A stretch of DNA of 28,277 bases from AC-32 sp038236705 (GTDB lineage Bacteria; Actinomycetota; Thermoleophilia; Gaiellales; Gaiellaceae), in assembly GCA_038236705.1 (NCBI GenBank), contig JBBRZN010000024.1, positions 1-28,277 of the forward strand. The letters run 5' to 3'. Under the pieces are notes generated by a model. The model saw only the letters and a program-made list of their open reading frames with translations, was not told the DNA's origin and ran no database searches. Shown here piece by piece: positions 14,565-21,646 of the stretch. Position numbers and translations under genes: made by a program. Every line of letters starts with the position of its first letter. Within the stretch, counting starts at the first letter, position 1.

Positions 14565-15857
14565 ATGGCCGTAGCGCAGGAAACCGTGCAGCACCTCCGC
14601 ACTGCCGGGCTGGCTGAGGTCGACCCCGCAATCGCGGAGCTGCTGGGCCGAGAGCTAGAGCGCCAGCGCGGTCAGGTCGAGCTGATCGCCTCCGAGAACT
14701 TCACCTGGCCCTCCGTGCTCGAGGCGGTCGGCTCGGTGCCGACCAACAAGTACGCCGAGGGCTACCCGGGGCGGCGCTACTACGGCGGTTGCGAGGTCGT
14801 CGACGAGATCGAGCAAACCGCGATCGACCGGGCGAAGGAGCTCTTCGGCGCCGAGCACGCGAACGTGCAGCCCCACGCGGGGGCGCAGACGAACATGGCG
14901 GTCTACATGGCCGCGCTCGACCCGGGCGACACGATCCTCTCGCTCGAGCTCTCGCACGGGGGCCACCTGACGCACGGGCTCAAGGTCAACTTCTCGGGCC
15001 GGCTCTACACGATCGTCCACTACGGGGTCAGCCGCGAGACGAACCTCGTGGACTACGACGAGGTGCTCGCGCTGGCCAAGCAGCAGAAGCCGAAGCTGAT
15101 CATCTGCGGGGGCTCGGCCTATCCGCGCACCGTCGAGGCCGACCTGTTCCGGGAGATCGCCGACGAGGTCGGCGCGCTCCTCCTCTGCGACATGGCGCAC
15201 TTCGCAGGACTCGTCGCGGCCGGGCTGCACCCGAGCCCGGTGCCGCACTGCGACTTCGTCACCTCGACCACGCACAAGACGCTCGCAGGCCCGCGCGCCG
15301 GATTCGTGCTCTGCAAGGAGGAGCACGCGCAGGCGATCGACCGCGCGGTCTTCCCGGGCATGCAAGGTGGGCCGCTCGAGCACACGATCGCCGCCAAGGC
15401 GACCTGCTTCCGGATCGCCGCGACCGAGGCCTTCCGCGACTACCAGACCCTCGTGCGCGCGAACGCCGACACGTTGTCGGCCACGCTGCAGGAGGGCGGG
15501 CTCGACGTTCTCACCGGCGGCACCGACACGCACCTGCTCCAGGTCGACCTTCGCTCGACCGCGTGGTCGGGCAAGGACGCCGAGGAGCGGCTCGCCGAGG
15601 TCAAGCTGACGGTCAACCGCAACACCGTGCCCTTCGACGAGCGGCCCCCGACAGTCGCCTCGGGCATCCGAATCGGCACGCCCGCGGCGACTATGCGCGG
15701 GTTCGACGAGGAGGACTTCCGCGAGGTCGGCCAGGTCATCGCCGGTGCGCTCGGCGACGACGCTGACGTCACGGCGCTGACGGCCCGCATCGAGACGCTC
15801 TGCGAGCGGCGGCCGCTGTACGCGGGCTTCCGGGGCTACACCACGTACGTAGCGTGA
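14565..15857 (+). CDS. glyA: Serine hydroxymethyltransferase
   Basis: PLP enzyme that converts serine and tetrahydrofolate to glycine and methylene-tetrahydrofolate, the main one-carbon source. The 430-residue product has LIASENFTWPSVLEA, TNKYAEGYPGRRYYGGCE, QPHAGAQTNMAVY and the PLP-lysine segment STTHKTLAGPR with Lys238 (Lys229 in E. coli). GVRIGTPA-type ending is present as SGIRIGTPAATMRG. All motifs and length are normal. It overlaps upp by GTGA. A glyA-upp-atp gene order is also known from Bacillota. Confidence 0.98.
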   Translation: MAVAQETVQHLRTAGLAEVDPAIAELLGRELERQRGQVELIASENFTWPSVLEAVGSVPTNKYAEGYPGRRYYGGCEVVDEIEQTAIDRAKELFGAEHANVQPHAGAQTNMAVYMAALDPGDTILSLELSHGGHLTHGLKVNFSGRLYTIVHYGVSRETNLVDYDEVLALAKQQKPKLIICGGSAYPRTVEADLFREIADEVGALLLCDMAHFAGLVAAGLHPSPVPHCDFVTSTTHKTLAGPRAGFVLCKEEHAQAIDRAVFPGMQGGPLEHTIAAKATCFRIAATEAFRDYQTLVRANADTLSATLQEGGLDVLTGGTDTHLLQVDLRSTAWSGKDAEERLAEVKLTVNRNTVPFDERPPTVASGIRIGTPAATMRGFDEEDFREVGQVIAGALGDDADVTALTARIETLCERRPLYAGFRGYTTYVA

Positions 15858-16498
15858 CGGAGACGGTCAACGGCGTCACCGTCGTCACGCACCCGCTCGT
15901 CCAGCACAAGCTCTCGTACCTGCGCGACAAGAACACGCCGACGGTGCACTTCCGCAAGCTCGCCAACGAGCTGACGCTGCTCCTCACCTACGAGGCGACG
16001 AAGGACTTCCCGACCGAGCCCGACGAGGTCGAGACGCCGCTCGAGCGGACGACGGTGCAGCGGATCGCGGGCAAGAAGGTAGCCGTCTGCCCGGTGCTGC
16101 GCGCCGGCCTGGGCATGCTCGACGGCGTGCTCTCGCTCGTCTCCAGCGCGCGAGTCGGGTTCATCGGCCTCTACCGCGACGAGGAGACGCTGCAGCCGGT
16201 CGAGTACTACATCAAGCTGCCGGAGCTGGGCGACGGCGAGCGCGACGCGATCGTGCTCGACCCGATGCTCGCGACCGGCCGCTCGAGCGCGGCAGCGGTC
16301 GACGCCGTGAAGAAGGCGGGCGCGCGGTCGGTCTCGCTCGTGTGCCTGGTGGCCGCGCCCGAAGGGATCGCGCACTTCCAGAGCGAACACCCGGACGTGA
16401 AGGTCGTCACCGCCGCCATCGACCGGGGCCTCGACGAGCGCGGCTACATCGTTCCCGGCCTCGGTGACGCCGGCGACCGCCTCTACGGAACCAAGTAG
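15854..16498 (+). CDS. upp: Uracil phosphoribosyltransferase
   Basis: Pyrimidine salvage enzyme that makes UMP from uracil and PRPP. From GTG 15854 the product has 214 residues, typical length. The PRPP loop is VLDPMLATGRSSAAAV at about 134-149; the N-terminus VTHPLVQHKLSYLRDKNTPT, the segment CPVLRAGLGMLDG, and the C-terminal uracil-binding region AAIDRGLDERGYIVPGLGDAGDRLYGT are all intact. It is coupled to glyA by a 4-nt overlap and followed 5 nt later by the polyprenyl-phosphate transferase gene. Confidence 0.98.
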   Translation: MTETVNGVTVVTHPLVQHKLSYLRDKNTPTVHFRKLANELTLLLTYEATKDFPTEPDEVETPLERTTVQRIAGKKVAVCPVLRAGLGMLDGVLSLVSSARVGFIGLYRDEETLQPVEYYIKLPELGDGERDAIVLDPMLATGRSSAAAVDAVKKAGARSVSLVCLVAAPEGIAHFQSEHPDVKVVTAAIDRGLDERGYIVPGLGDAGDRLYGTK

Positions 16499-16503
16499 CA
16501 GCC

Positions 16504-17631
16504 ATGTGGGAGACGCTGACCAACCACCTCGAGGTGCTGTACGGAGCCGCGCTCGCGCTCGTGATCGTCGTGCTGCTGACCCCAGCCGTCGGCGGGATGG
16601 CGCGGATGCTCGGCGCGGTCGACCGGCCGGGCACGCGTCGGCTCAACCGGAGTGCCGTGCCGCGCCTCGGCGGGCTCGCACTCTTCTTCGGGATCTTCGT
16701 GCCTGCGCTCGCGTTCCTACCGCTCGGCCGGGAGACGAAGGGCCTCCTACTCGGCGCGGCAGTCGCCACGCTCGTCGGGGCTATCGACGACTTCCGCGGC
16801 CTCGTCTGGTGGGAGAAGCTCGGCGGGCAGATCGCCGCGGCCGCGATCCCGACCGGCTTCGGGATCTGGGTGCAAAGCTTCACGTTCCCGCTCGTCGGCG
16901 TACACGAGCTGCCGGGCTGGGTCGGCGTGCCGCTGACGATCCTCTGGATCGTGGCGATCATGAACATGGTCAACTTCCTCGACGGGTTGGACGGCCTCGC
17001 CGCGGGCGTCTGCGGCATCTCCGGCTTCACCTTCTGCCTGATCGCGCTTTCTCTCGGCCGCCCCGAGCCGGCAATCCTGGCGGCGATCGTCTTCGGCGCC
17101 TGCCTCGGCTTCCTGCGCCACAATTTCTATCCGGCGCGGATCTTCATGGGAGACTCGGGGGCGCTGCTGCTCGGATTCACGCTCGGGGCGCTGGCCGTGC
17201 AGGGCCTCTTGAAGACCGCTGCCGTCGCGACCTTGCTCTTTCCGCTGCTCGTGCTGGCCATCCCGATCCTGGACACCTCCTTCGTGGTGGCGAAGCGGAT
17301 CAAGTACGGCCAGCCGGTCTACGGCGCCGACCGCACGCATCTGCACCACCGGTTCCTGAACATCGGCTACTCGCAAAGACGTGCCGCGCTCACGATGTGG
17401 GCCTGGTGCGCGGTGCTCGCGGGGGCCGCCTTGGCCACGCGGTTCATCCACCCGCATGCCCACGGCGTCTGGCATCTGTGGCCGACGGCGGCGGTGGGCT
17501 CGATCGGCGCCGTCGCTCTCGGGGCCTCGATCTACATGGTCTACCTGCTCGAGATCGTAAAGCTCGCGAACCCGCGCATCCGCCGCCGCGAGCAGGAAGC
17601 GCGCGAGGCCACTGCGCGTCGCACGGCCTAG
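16504..17631 (+). CDS. Polyprenyl-phosphate sugar-1-phosphate transferase (WecA/TagO-like)
   Basis: Integral membrane enzyme of the MraY/WecA superfamily. It links a sugar-1-phosphate (usually GlcNAc-1-P) to undecaprenyl or decaprenyl phosphate as the first step of a cell-wall glycopolymer. The 375-residue product has about ten hydrophobic helices, the metal-binding Asp95-Asp96 (VGAIDDFRG), NFLDGLDGLA at 157-166, FMGDSGA at 214-220 and the cytoplasmic HLHHRF motif at 279-284, which points to the GlcNAc (WecA/TagO) branch rather than MraY. A gene of this type directly before the atp operon is common in actinobacteria. The stop shares CTAG with the convergent hydrolase. Confidence 0.93.
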   Translation: MWETLTNHLEVLYGAALALVIVVLLTPAVGGMARMLGAVDRPGTRRLNRSAVPRLGGLALFFGIFVPALAFLPLGRETKGLLLGAAVATLVGAIDDFRGLVWWEKLGGQIAAAAIPTGFGIWVQSFTFPLVGVHELPGWVGVPLTILWIVAIMNMVNFLDGLDGLAAGVCGISGFTFCLIALSLGRPEPAILAAIVFGACLGFLRHNFYPARIFMGDSGALLLGFTLGALAVQGLLKTAAVATLLFPLLVLAIPILDTSFVVAKRIKYGQPVYGADRTHLHHRFLNIGYSQRRAALTMWAWCAVLAGAALATRFIHPHAHGVWHLWPTAAVGSIGAVALGASIYMVYLLEIVKLANPRIRRREQEAREATARRTA

Positions 17632-18323
17632 CGGCCCAGGAACTCGTCCAGCCGCTCGAGGTATCCGGGCGCACGCGCGAGACCATGGTTGGCGCCCGGG
17701 ATGACTGCGCGCTCGGCGTTCAGACGCTCCTCGAGCACATCGCAGACTGCATCGAAGGCGGCCCCGTGGGCCCCCGAGATCACGAGCTTGCGGAAAGGTG
17801 CCGCCGCGAGCGCGTCCAGAGGAATCTCCGCCTCCCACGGCGGGCGCTCGACCATCAAGGCGCGCGCGCCCTGATCGAGTTCCGGCGGGAGGGGGTCGGG
17901 AACCGGGTGCGTGCTGCCGACGATTTCGCCGAAGCGGCGCAAGAACTCGGCCGGTTCATAGTGACCGGCTGCGAAGAGCTGCTCGAGCTCCCCGACGATC
18001 CGCTCGACCTCTGGGTTCCCGCGCGCGACCGCGAACGCCGGCGGCTCACTCACGGTGAGCGACCGTACTGCCTCCGGCCGTTTGGCCGCGATCAGGAGGG
18101 CGATCACACCGCCGTAGGAATGGCCGACGAGATGAGCTCCGTCGCCGAGGAGCGGAGCCAGCTCCTCGGCCTGCTCGTCGAAGTCGATTCGCTTGAGGAG
18201 CGGGCCTGGCGGATAGCCGCCGCGATTCGGAATGACGAGCTCGAAGCGCTCCGAGAGAGGGCGTACCGGAGCCCAGGCGTTCTCGCCATTACCGACGCTC
18301 CCGTGAATGAGCACGACGCGCAT
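17628..18323 (-). CDS. Alpha/beta hydrolase with unusual acid position
   Basis: A 231-residue hydrolase, probably cytoplasmic. HGSVGNGENAW forms the oxyanion loop, GHSYGG at 67-72 holds the nucleophile Ser69, and the likely base is in PGANHGLA. Where most members have a loop with the catalytic Asp (GxxD), this protein reads VISGAHGAAFDAVCD, so the acid may be displaced or absent. Substrate unknown. The ATG at 18323 lies 6 nt downstream of a reverse-strand TAGGAT box, fitting a leaderless message. It is inserted in reverse between the transferase and the atp genes and is divergent from the AtpZ-like gene. Confidence 0.87.
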   Translation of the reverse strand: MRVVLIHGSVGNGENAWAPVRPLSERFELVIPNRGGYPPGPLLKRIDFDEQAEELAPLLGDGAHLVGHSYGGVIALLIAAKRPEAVRSLTVSEPPAFAVARGNPEVERIVGELEQLFAAGHYEPAEFLRRFGEIVGSTHPVPDPLPPELDQGARALMVERPPWEAEIPLDALAAAPFRKLVISGAHGAAFDAVCDVLEERLNAERAVIPGANHGLARAPGYLERLDEFLGR

Positions 18324-18329
18324 TGACCG

Positions 18330-18335
18330 ATCCTA
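18330..18335 (-). promoter_or_regulatory. -10 box TAGGAT for leaderless hydrolase transcript
   Basis: On the reverse strand TAGGAT ends 6 nt before the ATG whose first base is 18323. No Shine-Dalgarno lies between. Confidence 0.45.
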
Positions 18336-18397
18336 GCGTGAACAAAGTCGGCCAAAAACGCGGCGGTTGAGCCGATTTTCGCTGTCACAAGGTTTGG

Positions 18398-18403
18398 TAT
18401 GCT
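18398..18403 (+). promoter_or_regulatory. Extended -10 promoter TGgTATGCT of the atp operon
   Basis: TATGCT preceded by TGG gives the extended -10 form, 9 nt before ATG 18413. A T-rich ATTTTC stretch (18375-18380) is near the -35 spacing. This is the only promoter-like signal seen before the first atp genes. Confidence 0.5.
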
Positions 18404-18412
18404 CGGGCGCGC

Positions 18413-18613
18413 ATGGAGCCCAGCCCTCGTTCTTCGTTCGAGCCGGCCGGGGCCGGTGCATTGCTCGGGGGCGTGACCGCCGCAAGCGTGGGCATCGGCG
18501 CTCTCGTCGGCTGGGCCGCCGGCTCGGTCGGCCTCGGGATCCTCGGCGGAGCCTTCGTCGGCATTCCCGCAGGCGTGTTCGCCGTCTACAAGCGCTACCG
18601 GAACGCCTTTTGA
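18413..18613 (+). CDS. AtpZ-like small membrane protein
   Basis: A 66-residue protein with two predicted helices (ALLGGVTAASVGIGALVGWAA and GLGILGGAFVGIPAGVFAVY) and a basic end, YKRYRNAF. Size, two-helix Gly-rich pattern and position as first gene of an atp locus match the AtpZ/AtpQ (ATPase gene 1) group, which with AtpI helps assemble the c-ring or carries divalent cations in other bacteria. Similarity is by pattern only, as these proteins vary a lot. The stop overlaps the next gene's TTG (TTGA). Confidence 0.72.
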   Translation: MEPSPRSSFEPAGAGALLGGVTAASVGIGALVGWAAGSVGLGILGGAFVGIPAGVFAVYKRYRNAF

Positions 18614-19008
18614 CCCGCGTCGGCATCCTCGGAGCTCCGCGGCCGATGCCGCGCAGCTGGGTTCCGGCGCTCGGCGGCGGCCTGATGATCGCGCTCGCGC
18701 TCCCCGTGTTCCTGGTCGCCGGCTGGCGGCTCTCGGGCTGGGCGATCGCGGCGGTTCTCTGGGCAGGCGGCCAGTGCTTCGGCCTGCTGCTCGCTCGGTT
18801 CCGTCCCTCGCCGGACAACCTCGCCGGCTCCGGGGTGCTGGCCTTCGGGATGATGATTCGCATGCTTGCGGTGCTCGTCGTCCTGCTCGTGGTCGCCTCG
18901 AGCGATGGCGACGTCGGTCTCGCGGCCGCGCTGGTCTACGGACTCGCCTACACCGCCGAGCTCTGCCTCTCGCTCGCCGGCTACTTCAGCCAGGAACCGA
19001 CCGCGTGA
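18610..19008 (+). CDS. atpI: AtpI-like ATP synthase accessory membrane protein
   Basis: A 132-residue protein with four hydrophobic helices (GGLMIALALPVFLVAGW, WAIAAVLWAGGQCFGLLLA, LAFGMMIRMLAVLVVLLVVA, GLAAALVYGLAYTAELCLSLAG). Its size, topology and place between the AtpZ-like gene and atpB suit the ATP-synthase-I superfamily, which assists c-ring assembly. I chose TTG 18610 because it makes the usual TTGA overlap; ATG 18646 is a shorter alternative that would lose 12 polar residues. The stop overlaps atpB as GTGA. The family call rests mainly on context and topology. Confidence 0.75.
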   Translation: MTRVGILGAPRPMPRSWVPALGGGLMIALALPVFLVAGWRLSGWAIAAVLWAGGQCFGLLLARFRPSPDNLAGSGVLAFGMMIRMLAVLVVLLVVASSDGDVGLAAALVYGLAYTAELCLSLAGYFSQEPTA

Positions 19009-19862
19009 GGTTCCTTCCTAAGGTGACTCTAGGAGCCGTCTGGCTGCTGGCACTTGCGCTGCCGCCCTCCGCGCTCGCGCGCGGTAAGTTCGACCCGACC
19101 ACGGAGTTCGAGCAGCACGAATGGATCTCGATGCACCTCGGCCCGGTGAACATGTCGATCACCAAGGCGGTCGTATACCTGTTCATCGGGACTGCGCTGA
19201 CCATCCTGCTCGGCCTGGTGCTGATGCGCGGGAAGACGCTCAACCGTCGCCAGACCGTCGGCGAGCAAATCTACGAGGTGGCACAGGTGCAAGTCGCCGA
19301 GCAGGGCCTGCCGGCAAAGGCGATCGGCCGATGGTTTCCCTACGTCGCCACGCTGATGCTGTTCATCTGGGTCGTCAACGTGATCGGCTTCATCCCGCTC
19401 CCGCTGACCGGCGAGACCTGGCATGGGGTCCCGACTTGGGGAATCTACGCCGCAACCTCGTCGCTGTCGGTGACCCTCGCGCTCGCGCTGCTGACCTTCG
19501 GGTTCACGCACTTCGAGGGCATTCGCTGGAACGGGCCCGTCCGCTACTTCAAGAGCTGGATCCCGGAGGCCCCGAAGGCGCTGCTCGCACTGATCGTGCC
19601 CCTGGAGATCCTCGGCCAGTTCATGCGTCTGATCTCGCTGAGCGTGCGTCTCTTCGCCAACATGCTCGCGGGCCACATCCTGATCCTGACCTTCATCGGC
19701 CTGATCTTCATTCTCCAGAGCATCGTGCTGGCCCCGTTCGTGATTCTCGTCGGCACCGTCTTCTACATCTTCGAGGTCGTGATCGTGGTCTCGATCCAGG
19801 CGTTCATCTTCGCCGCCCTGTCCGCCATCTACATCGGCTCGGCGATCGAGCCCGAGCACTAA
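19005..19862 (+). CDS. atpB: ATP synthase F0 subunit a
   Basis: Proton-channel subunit of the membrane sector. From GTG 19005 (GTGA overlap) the product has 285 residues. An N-terminal signal-like stretch (VTLGAVWLLALALPPSALA) precedes the family core, as in many bacterial a subunits. The essential arginine is Arg215 in SLSVRLFANMLAGH, and the C-terminal half-channel helices VVIVVSIQAFIFAALSAIYI are complete. WVVNVIGFIPLP marks the conserved second helix. GTG 19023 is a less likely alternative start. Directly at its stop codon begins a 61-bp tandem repeat that separates it from atpE. Confidence 0.96.
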   Translation: MRFLPKVTLGAVWLLALALPPSALARGKFDPTTEFEQHEWISMHLGPVNMSITKAVVYLFIGTALTILLGLVLMRGKTLNRRQTVGEQIYEVAQVQVAEQGLPAKAIGRWFPYVATLMLFIWVVNVIGFIPLPLTGETWHGVPTWGIYAATSSLSVTLALALLTFGFTHFEGIRWNGPVRYFKSWIPEAPKALLALIVPLEILGQFMRLISLSVRLFANMLAGHILILTFIGLIFILQSIVLAPFVILVGTVFYIFEVVIVVSIQAFIFAALSAIYIGSAIEPEH

Positions 19863-19982
19863 GGCTTCGCTTGCGATGCCGACCAAAAGAGGCTGTGCCG
19901 GCTTTGCCGGTGCAGCCGGCCAAGGCTTCGCTTGCGATGCCGACCAAAAAAGGCTGTGCCGGCTTCGCCGGTGTAGCCGGCC
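19861..19982. repeat. Tandem repeat, two 61-bp units, each with a 12-bp hairpin, between atpB and atpE
   Basis: Unit 1 (19861-19921) and unit 2 (19922-19982) differ at only three positions. Each holds an inverted repeat: arms 19891-19902 and 19906-19917 with loop TTT in unit 1; 19952-19963 and 19967-19978 with loop TTC in unit 2. Counting G-U pairs, both RNA stems are fully paired over 12 bp, and the one stem difference turns a G-C pair into G-U. On the reverse strand each hairpin is followed by a T-run (TCTTTT, TTTTTT), like a terminator for antisense transcription. A fragment of unit start (AAAAGG) runs into the atpE Shine-Dalgarno. The 61-bp period is not a multiple of three, which argues against coding. 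Confidence 0.9.
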
Positions 19983-19985
19983 AAA

Positions 19986-19991
19986 AGGAGG
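19986..19991 (+). promoter_or_regulatory. Shine-Dalgarno AGGAGG that fixes the atpE start
   Basis: AAAAGGAGGAAG directly before GTG 19996 is the strongest ribosome site in the window, as expected for the multi-copy c subunit. It rules out a start at ATG 19876 inside the repeat. Confidence 0.75.
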
Positions 19992-19995
19992 AAGC

Positions 19996-20259
19996 GTGAT
20001 TGCAACTGTCCTCGCCGCTACCACGGGCGACGTCACCAAGGCCGGCAAGGCGATCGGCCTGGCGCTCGGCGTCGGCCTCGGCGCGCTCGGCGCCGGCATC
20101 GGGATCGGCAACATCTTCGCGTCCATGATCCAGTCGGTCGCCCGCCAGCCAGAGCTCCGCGGTGAGCTCACGGGCATCCAATGGCTGGGCTTCGCCCTCA
20201 CCGAGGCGGTCGTCTTCTACGGCCTGCTCGGCTCGATCCTCGCGTACGTCCTGGTCTGA
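19996..20259 (+). CDS. atpE: ATP synthase F0 subunit c
   Basis: Ring-forming proteolipid of F0. From GTG 19996 the product has 87 residues with two helices: the Gly-rich first helix (LGVGLGALGAGIGIGNIFA) and the second with the ion-binding Glu70 in FALTEAVVFYGLL; the polar loop is ARQPE at 49-53. There is no Gln in the first helix at the position used by sodium-type c subunits, and Glu70 is not followed by Ser/Thr, so proton coupling is likely. The same frame is open back through the repeat to ATG 19876, but that extension is Cys/Arg-rich and not family-like. The very strong Shine-Dalgarno supports the GTG. Confidence 0.96.
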   Translation: MIATVLAATTGDVTKAGKAIGLALGVGLGALGAGIGIGNIFASMIQSVARQPELRGELTGIQWLGFALTEAVVFYGLLGSILAYVLV

Positions 20260-20290
20260 TGGAGACGATCTGCCCAGTCGGAGGTCTCTG

Positions 20291-20815
20291 ATGCCCCTCG
20301 CCTCGAACCCACTGATCCAGGTCACGCCGGGGCTGATGATCTGGACGATCGTCTGCTTCCTGATCACGCTCTACGTGCTCAAGCGGTTCGCGTTCGGCCC
20401 GATCCAGAAGGCGATCGACGAGCGGCGCGAGCGGATCCGGCAGTCGATCGAGGAAGCCGAGCACGCGCGCGAGGAGGCCCGCACGCTCCTGGCCGAGCAC
20501 AAGAAGCTGATCGGCCGGGCCAAGACCGACGCCGAGGAGATCCTGGCCGAGGCGCGGCGGATCGCCGAGGCGAACGAGCGACGGATGCGCGAGGAGCTGG
20601 AGACCGACCGCCAGCGCCGGCTCGAGGAGACCCGCAAGCAGATCGAGGCCGAGACCAGGCGCGCGCTGGAGCAGATCCGGCTCGAGGTCGTCGACCTGAG
20701 CCTGCTCGCGGCGACGAAGGTCACGGGCAAGGCGCTCGACGACTCCGACCACCGGCGCCTGATCGAAGAGGCGATCGCCGAGCTCGACTTCTCGGTGCTG
20801 GAGAAGAACGACTGA
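20291..20815 (+). CDS. atpF: ATP synthase F0 subunit b
   Basis: Peripheral stalk subunit linking F0 to F1. From ATG 20291 (GGAGG at 20280-20284, spacing 6) the product has 174 residues. One membrane helix lies at about 13-33 (GLMIWTIVCFLITLYVLKRFAFGPI), followed by a long charged coiled coil (RRERIRQSIEEAEHAREEARTLL and onward) and a C-terminal part that binds delta (SLLAATKVTGKALD). The frame is open further upstream but the extension overlaps atpE. The TGA shares one base with the atpH ATG. Confidence 0.95.
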   Translation: MPLASNPLIQVTPGLMIWTIVCFLITLYVLKRFAFGPIQKAIDERRERIRQSIEEAEHAREEARTLLAEHKKLIGRAKTDAEEILAEARRIAEANERRMREELETDRQRRLEETRKQIEAETRRALEQIRLEVVDLSLLAATKVTGKALDDSDHRRLIEEAIAELDFSVLEKND

Positions 20816-21351
20816 TGACCGTCGTCGACCGCGTCTACGCTCGCGCGCTCTTCGAGGCTGCTCAGGAGCAGGGCCGGCTCGAGCCCGTGCGCGAGCAGCT
20901 CGAGCAGGTCGTGACGGCCGCTGCCGAGGTTCCCGAGCTGCGGGAGCTCCTGCGCAACCCCCAGCTCGACCCCCGAGCCCGCGCTGCCGCCCTCGAGGAC
21001 GTGCTCGCTGGGGGAGACCAGCTGCTGCGCAACTTCCTGCTCGTGCTCGTGGACAAGAGCCGCATCGGCGAGCTTGAGATGATCGCGGAGGAGTTCGAGC
21101 GCCTGGTCGCCGATCAGGAGGGCGTGCTGAACGCGGAGCTGACCACTGCGATCGAGCTCTCGGACGACGACGAGCGCCGCCTTCTGCAGCAGATCGAGAC
21201 GGCCTCGGGCCGCAAGGTCGAGGCGACGCGGCATGTCGACCCGGGCCTGATCGGCGGGATCGTGCTCCAGGTCGGCTCGCACCGGCTGGACGCAAGCGTG
21301 CGCGGGCGGCTCGACCGCCTGCGTCGCGCGCTCGTAGGAGCTAGCAGCTGA
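20815..21351 (+). CDS. atpH: ATP synthase F1 subunit delta
   Basis: Joins the b stalk to the top of F1. The 178-residue product has the N-terminal helical bundle signature VYARALFEAAQEQGRLE, LLRNFLLVLVDKSRI in the middle, and the C-terminal motif VDPGLIGGIVLQVGSHRLDASVRGRL, all typical. It is translationally coupled to atpF (TGATG). Its 3' end overlaps by 11 nt with a reverse-strand lipoprotein gene, and atpA does not follow until 22447, which is unusual for this operon. Confidence 0.96.
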   Translation: MTVVDRVYARALFEAAQEQGRLEPVREQLEQVVTAAAEVPELRELLRNPQLDPRARAAALEDVLAGGDQLLRNFLLVLVDKSRIGELEMIAEEFERLVADQEGVLNAELTTAIELSDDDERRLLQQIETASGRKVEATRHVDPGLIGGIVLQVGSHRLDASVRGRLDRLRRALVGASS

Positions 21352-21646
21352 CGTGACGCGTGACGTTGTCCAGCCGGCGGTGCTCGAACGTGTAGCAGCT
21401 CGATTCCGGGCGCATCTCGCGCACGCTGGTGGCGACGTCGGCCTGGCAGCGGTAGAGCGCCTTGCTCTGGTAGCTCCCGTGCTGCGTGCACGTCACCTGG
21501 CTCGAGTCGGGGCTTCTAACCAGGATCGCCTTTTCGACGTCGGAGGTCTTGGAAGCCGACGAACCGCCGCCGCAGCCCGCGGGCACGAGGAGCGCGGCCA
21601 GTGCGATGGCCTTGAGATAGCCTGGAATTCCGATGCGAAAGCTCAT
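21341..21646 (-). CDS. Small Cys-rich putative lipoprotein
   Basis: A 101-residue protein with a lipoprotein-like N-terminus: basic start, hydrophobic stretch LKAIALAALLVPAG, then Cys25 followed by GGGSSASK, a normal flexible linker. The -3 residue is Pro, so the lipobox is not perfect. Four more Cys (VTCTQHG, ALYRCQAD, SSCYTFE, HVSC) suggest disulfides outside the membrane. The pattern resembles small actinobacterial lipoproteins of the DUF4333 kind, but I cannot confirm that. ATG 21646 lies 5 nt from a reverse-strand TAAACG box. Its 5' end overlaps the divergent secreted-protein gene by 14 nt, and its 3' end overlaps atpH. No function is known. Confidence 0.72.
   Translation of the reverse strand: MSFRIGIPGYLKAIALAALLVPAGCGGGSSASKTSDVEKAILVRSPDSSQVTCTQHGSYQSKALYRCQADVATSVREMRPESSCYTFEHRRLDNVTRHVSC
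21618..21623 (+). promoter_or_regulatory. -10 box TAGCCT before the secreted protein gene
   Basis: TAGCCT ends 9 nt before ATG 21633 and lies inside the coding region of the divergent lipoprotein. It could also drive atpA and atpG, since no terminator separates them from this gene. Confidence 0.35.

Noticed and set aside
19861..19982. CRISPR array
   Set aside because: Only two direct copies, directly adjacent with no spacer, and no cas genes nearby.
19876..19995. N-terminal extension of atpE starting at ATG 19876 in the repeat
   Set aside because: The extension is Cys/Arg-rich and unlike any c subunit, the repeat period (61) shifts frame between units, and AGGAGG directly before GTG 19996 marks the real start.
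19996..20259. Sodium-type ATP synthase c subunit
   Set aside because: The first-helix Gln and the Ser/Thr after the carboxylate that define sodium sites are missing.
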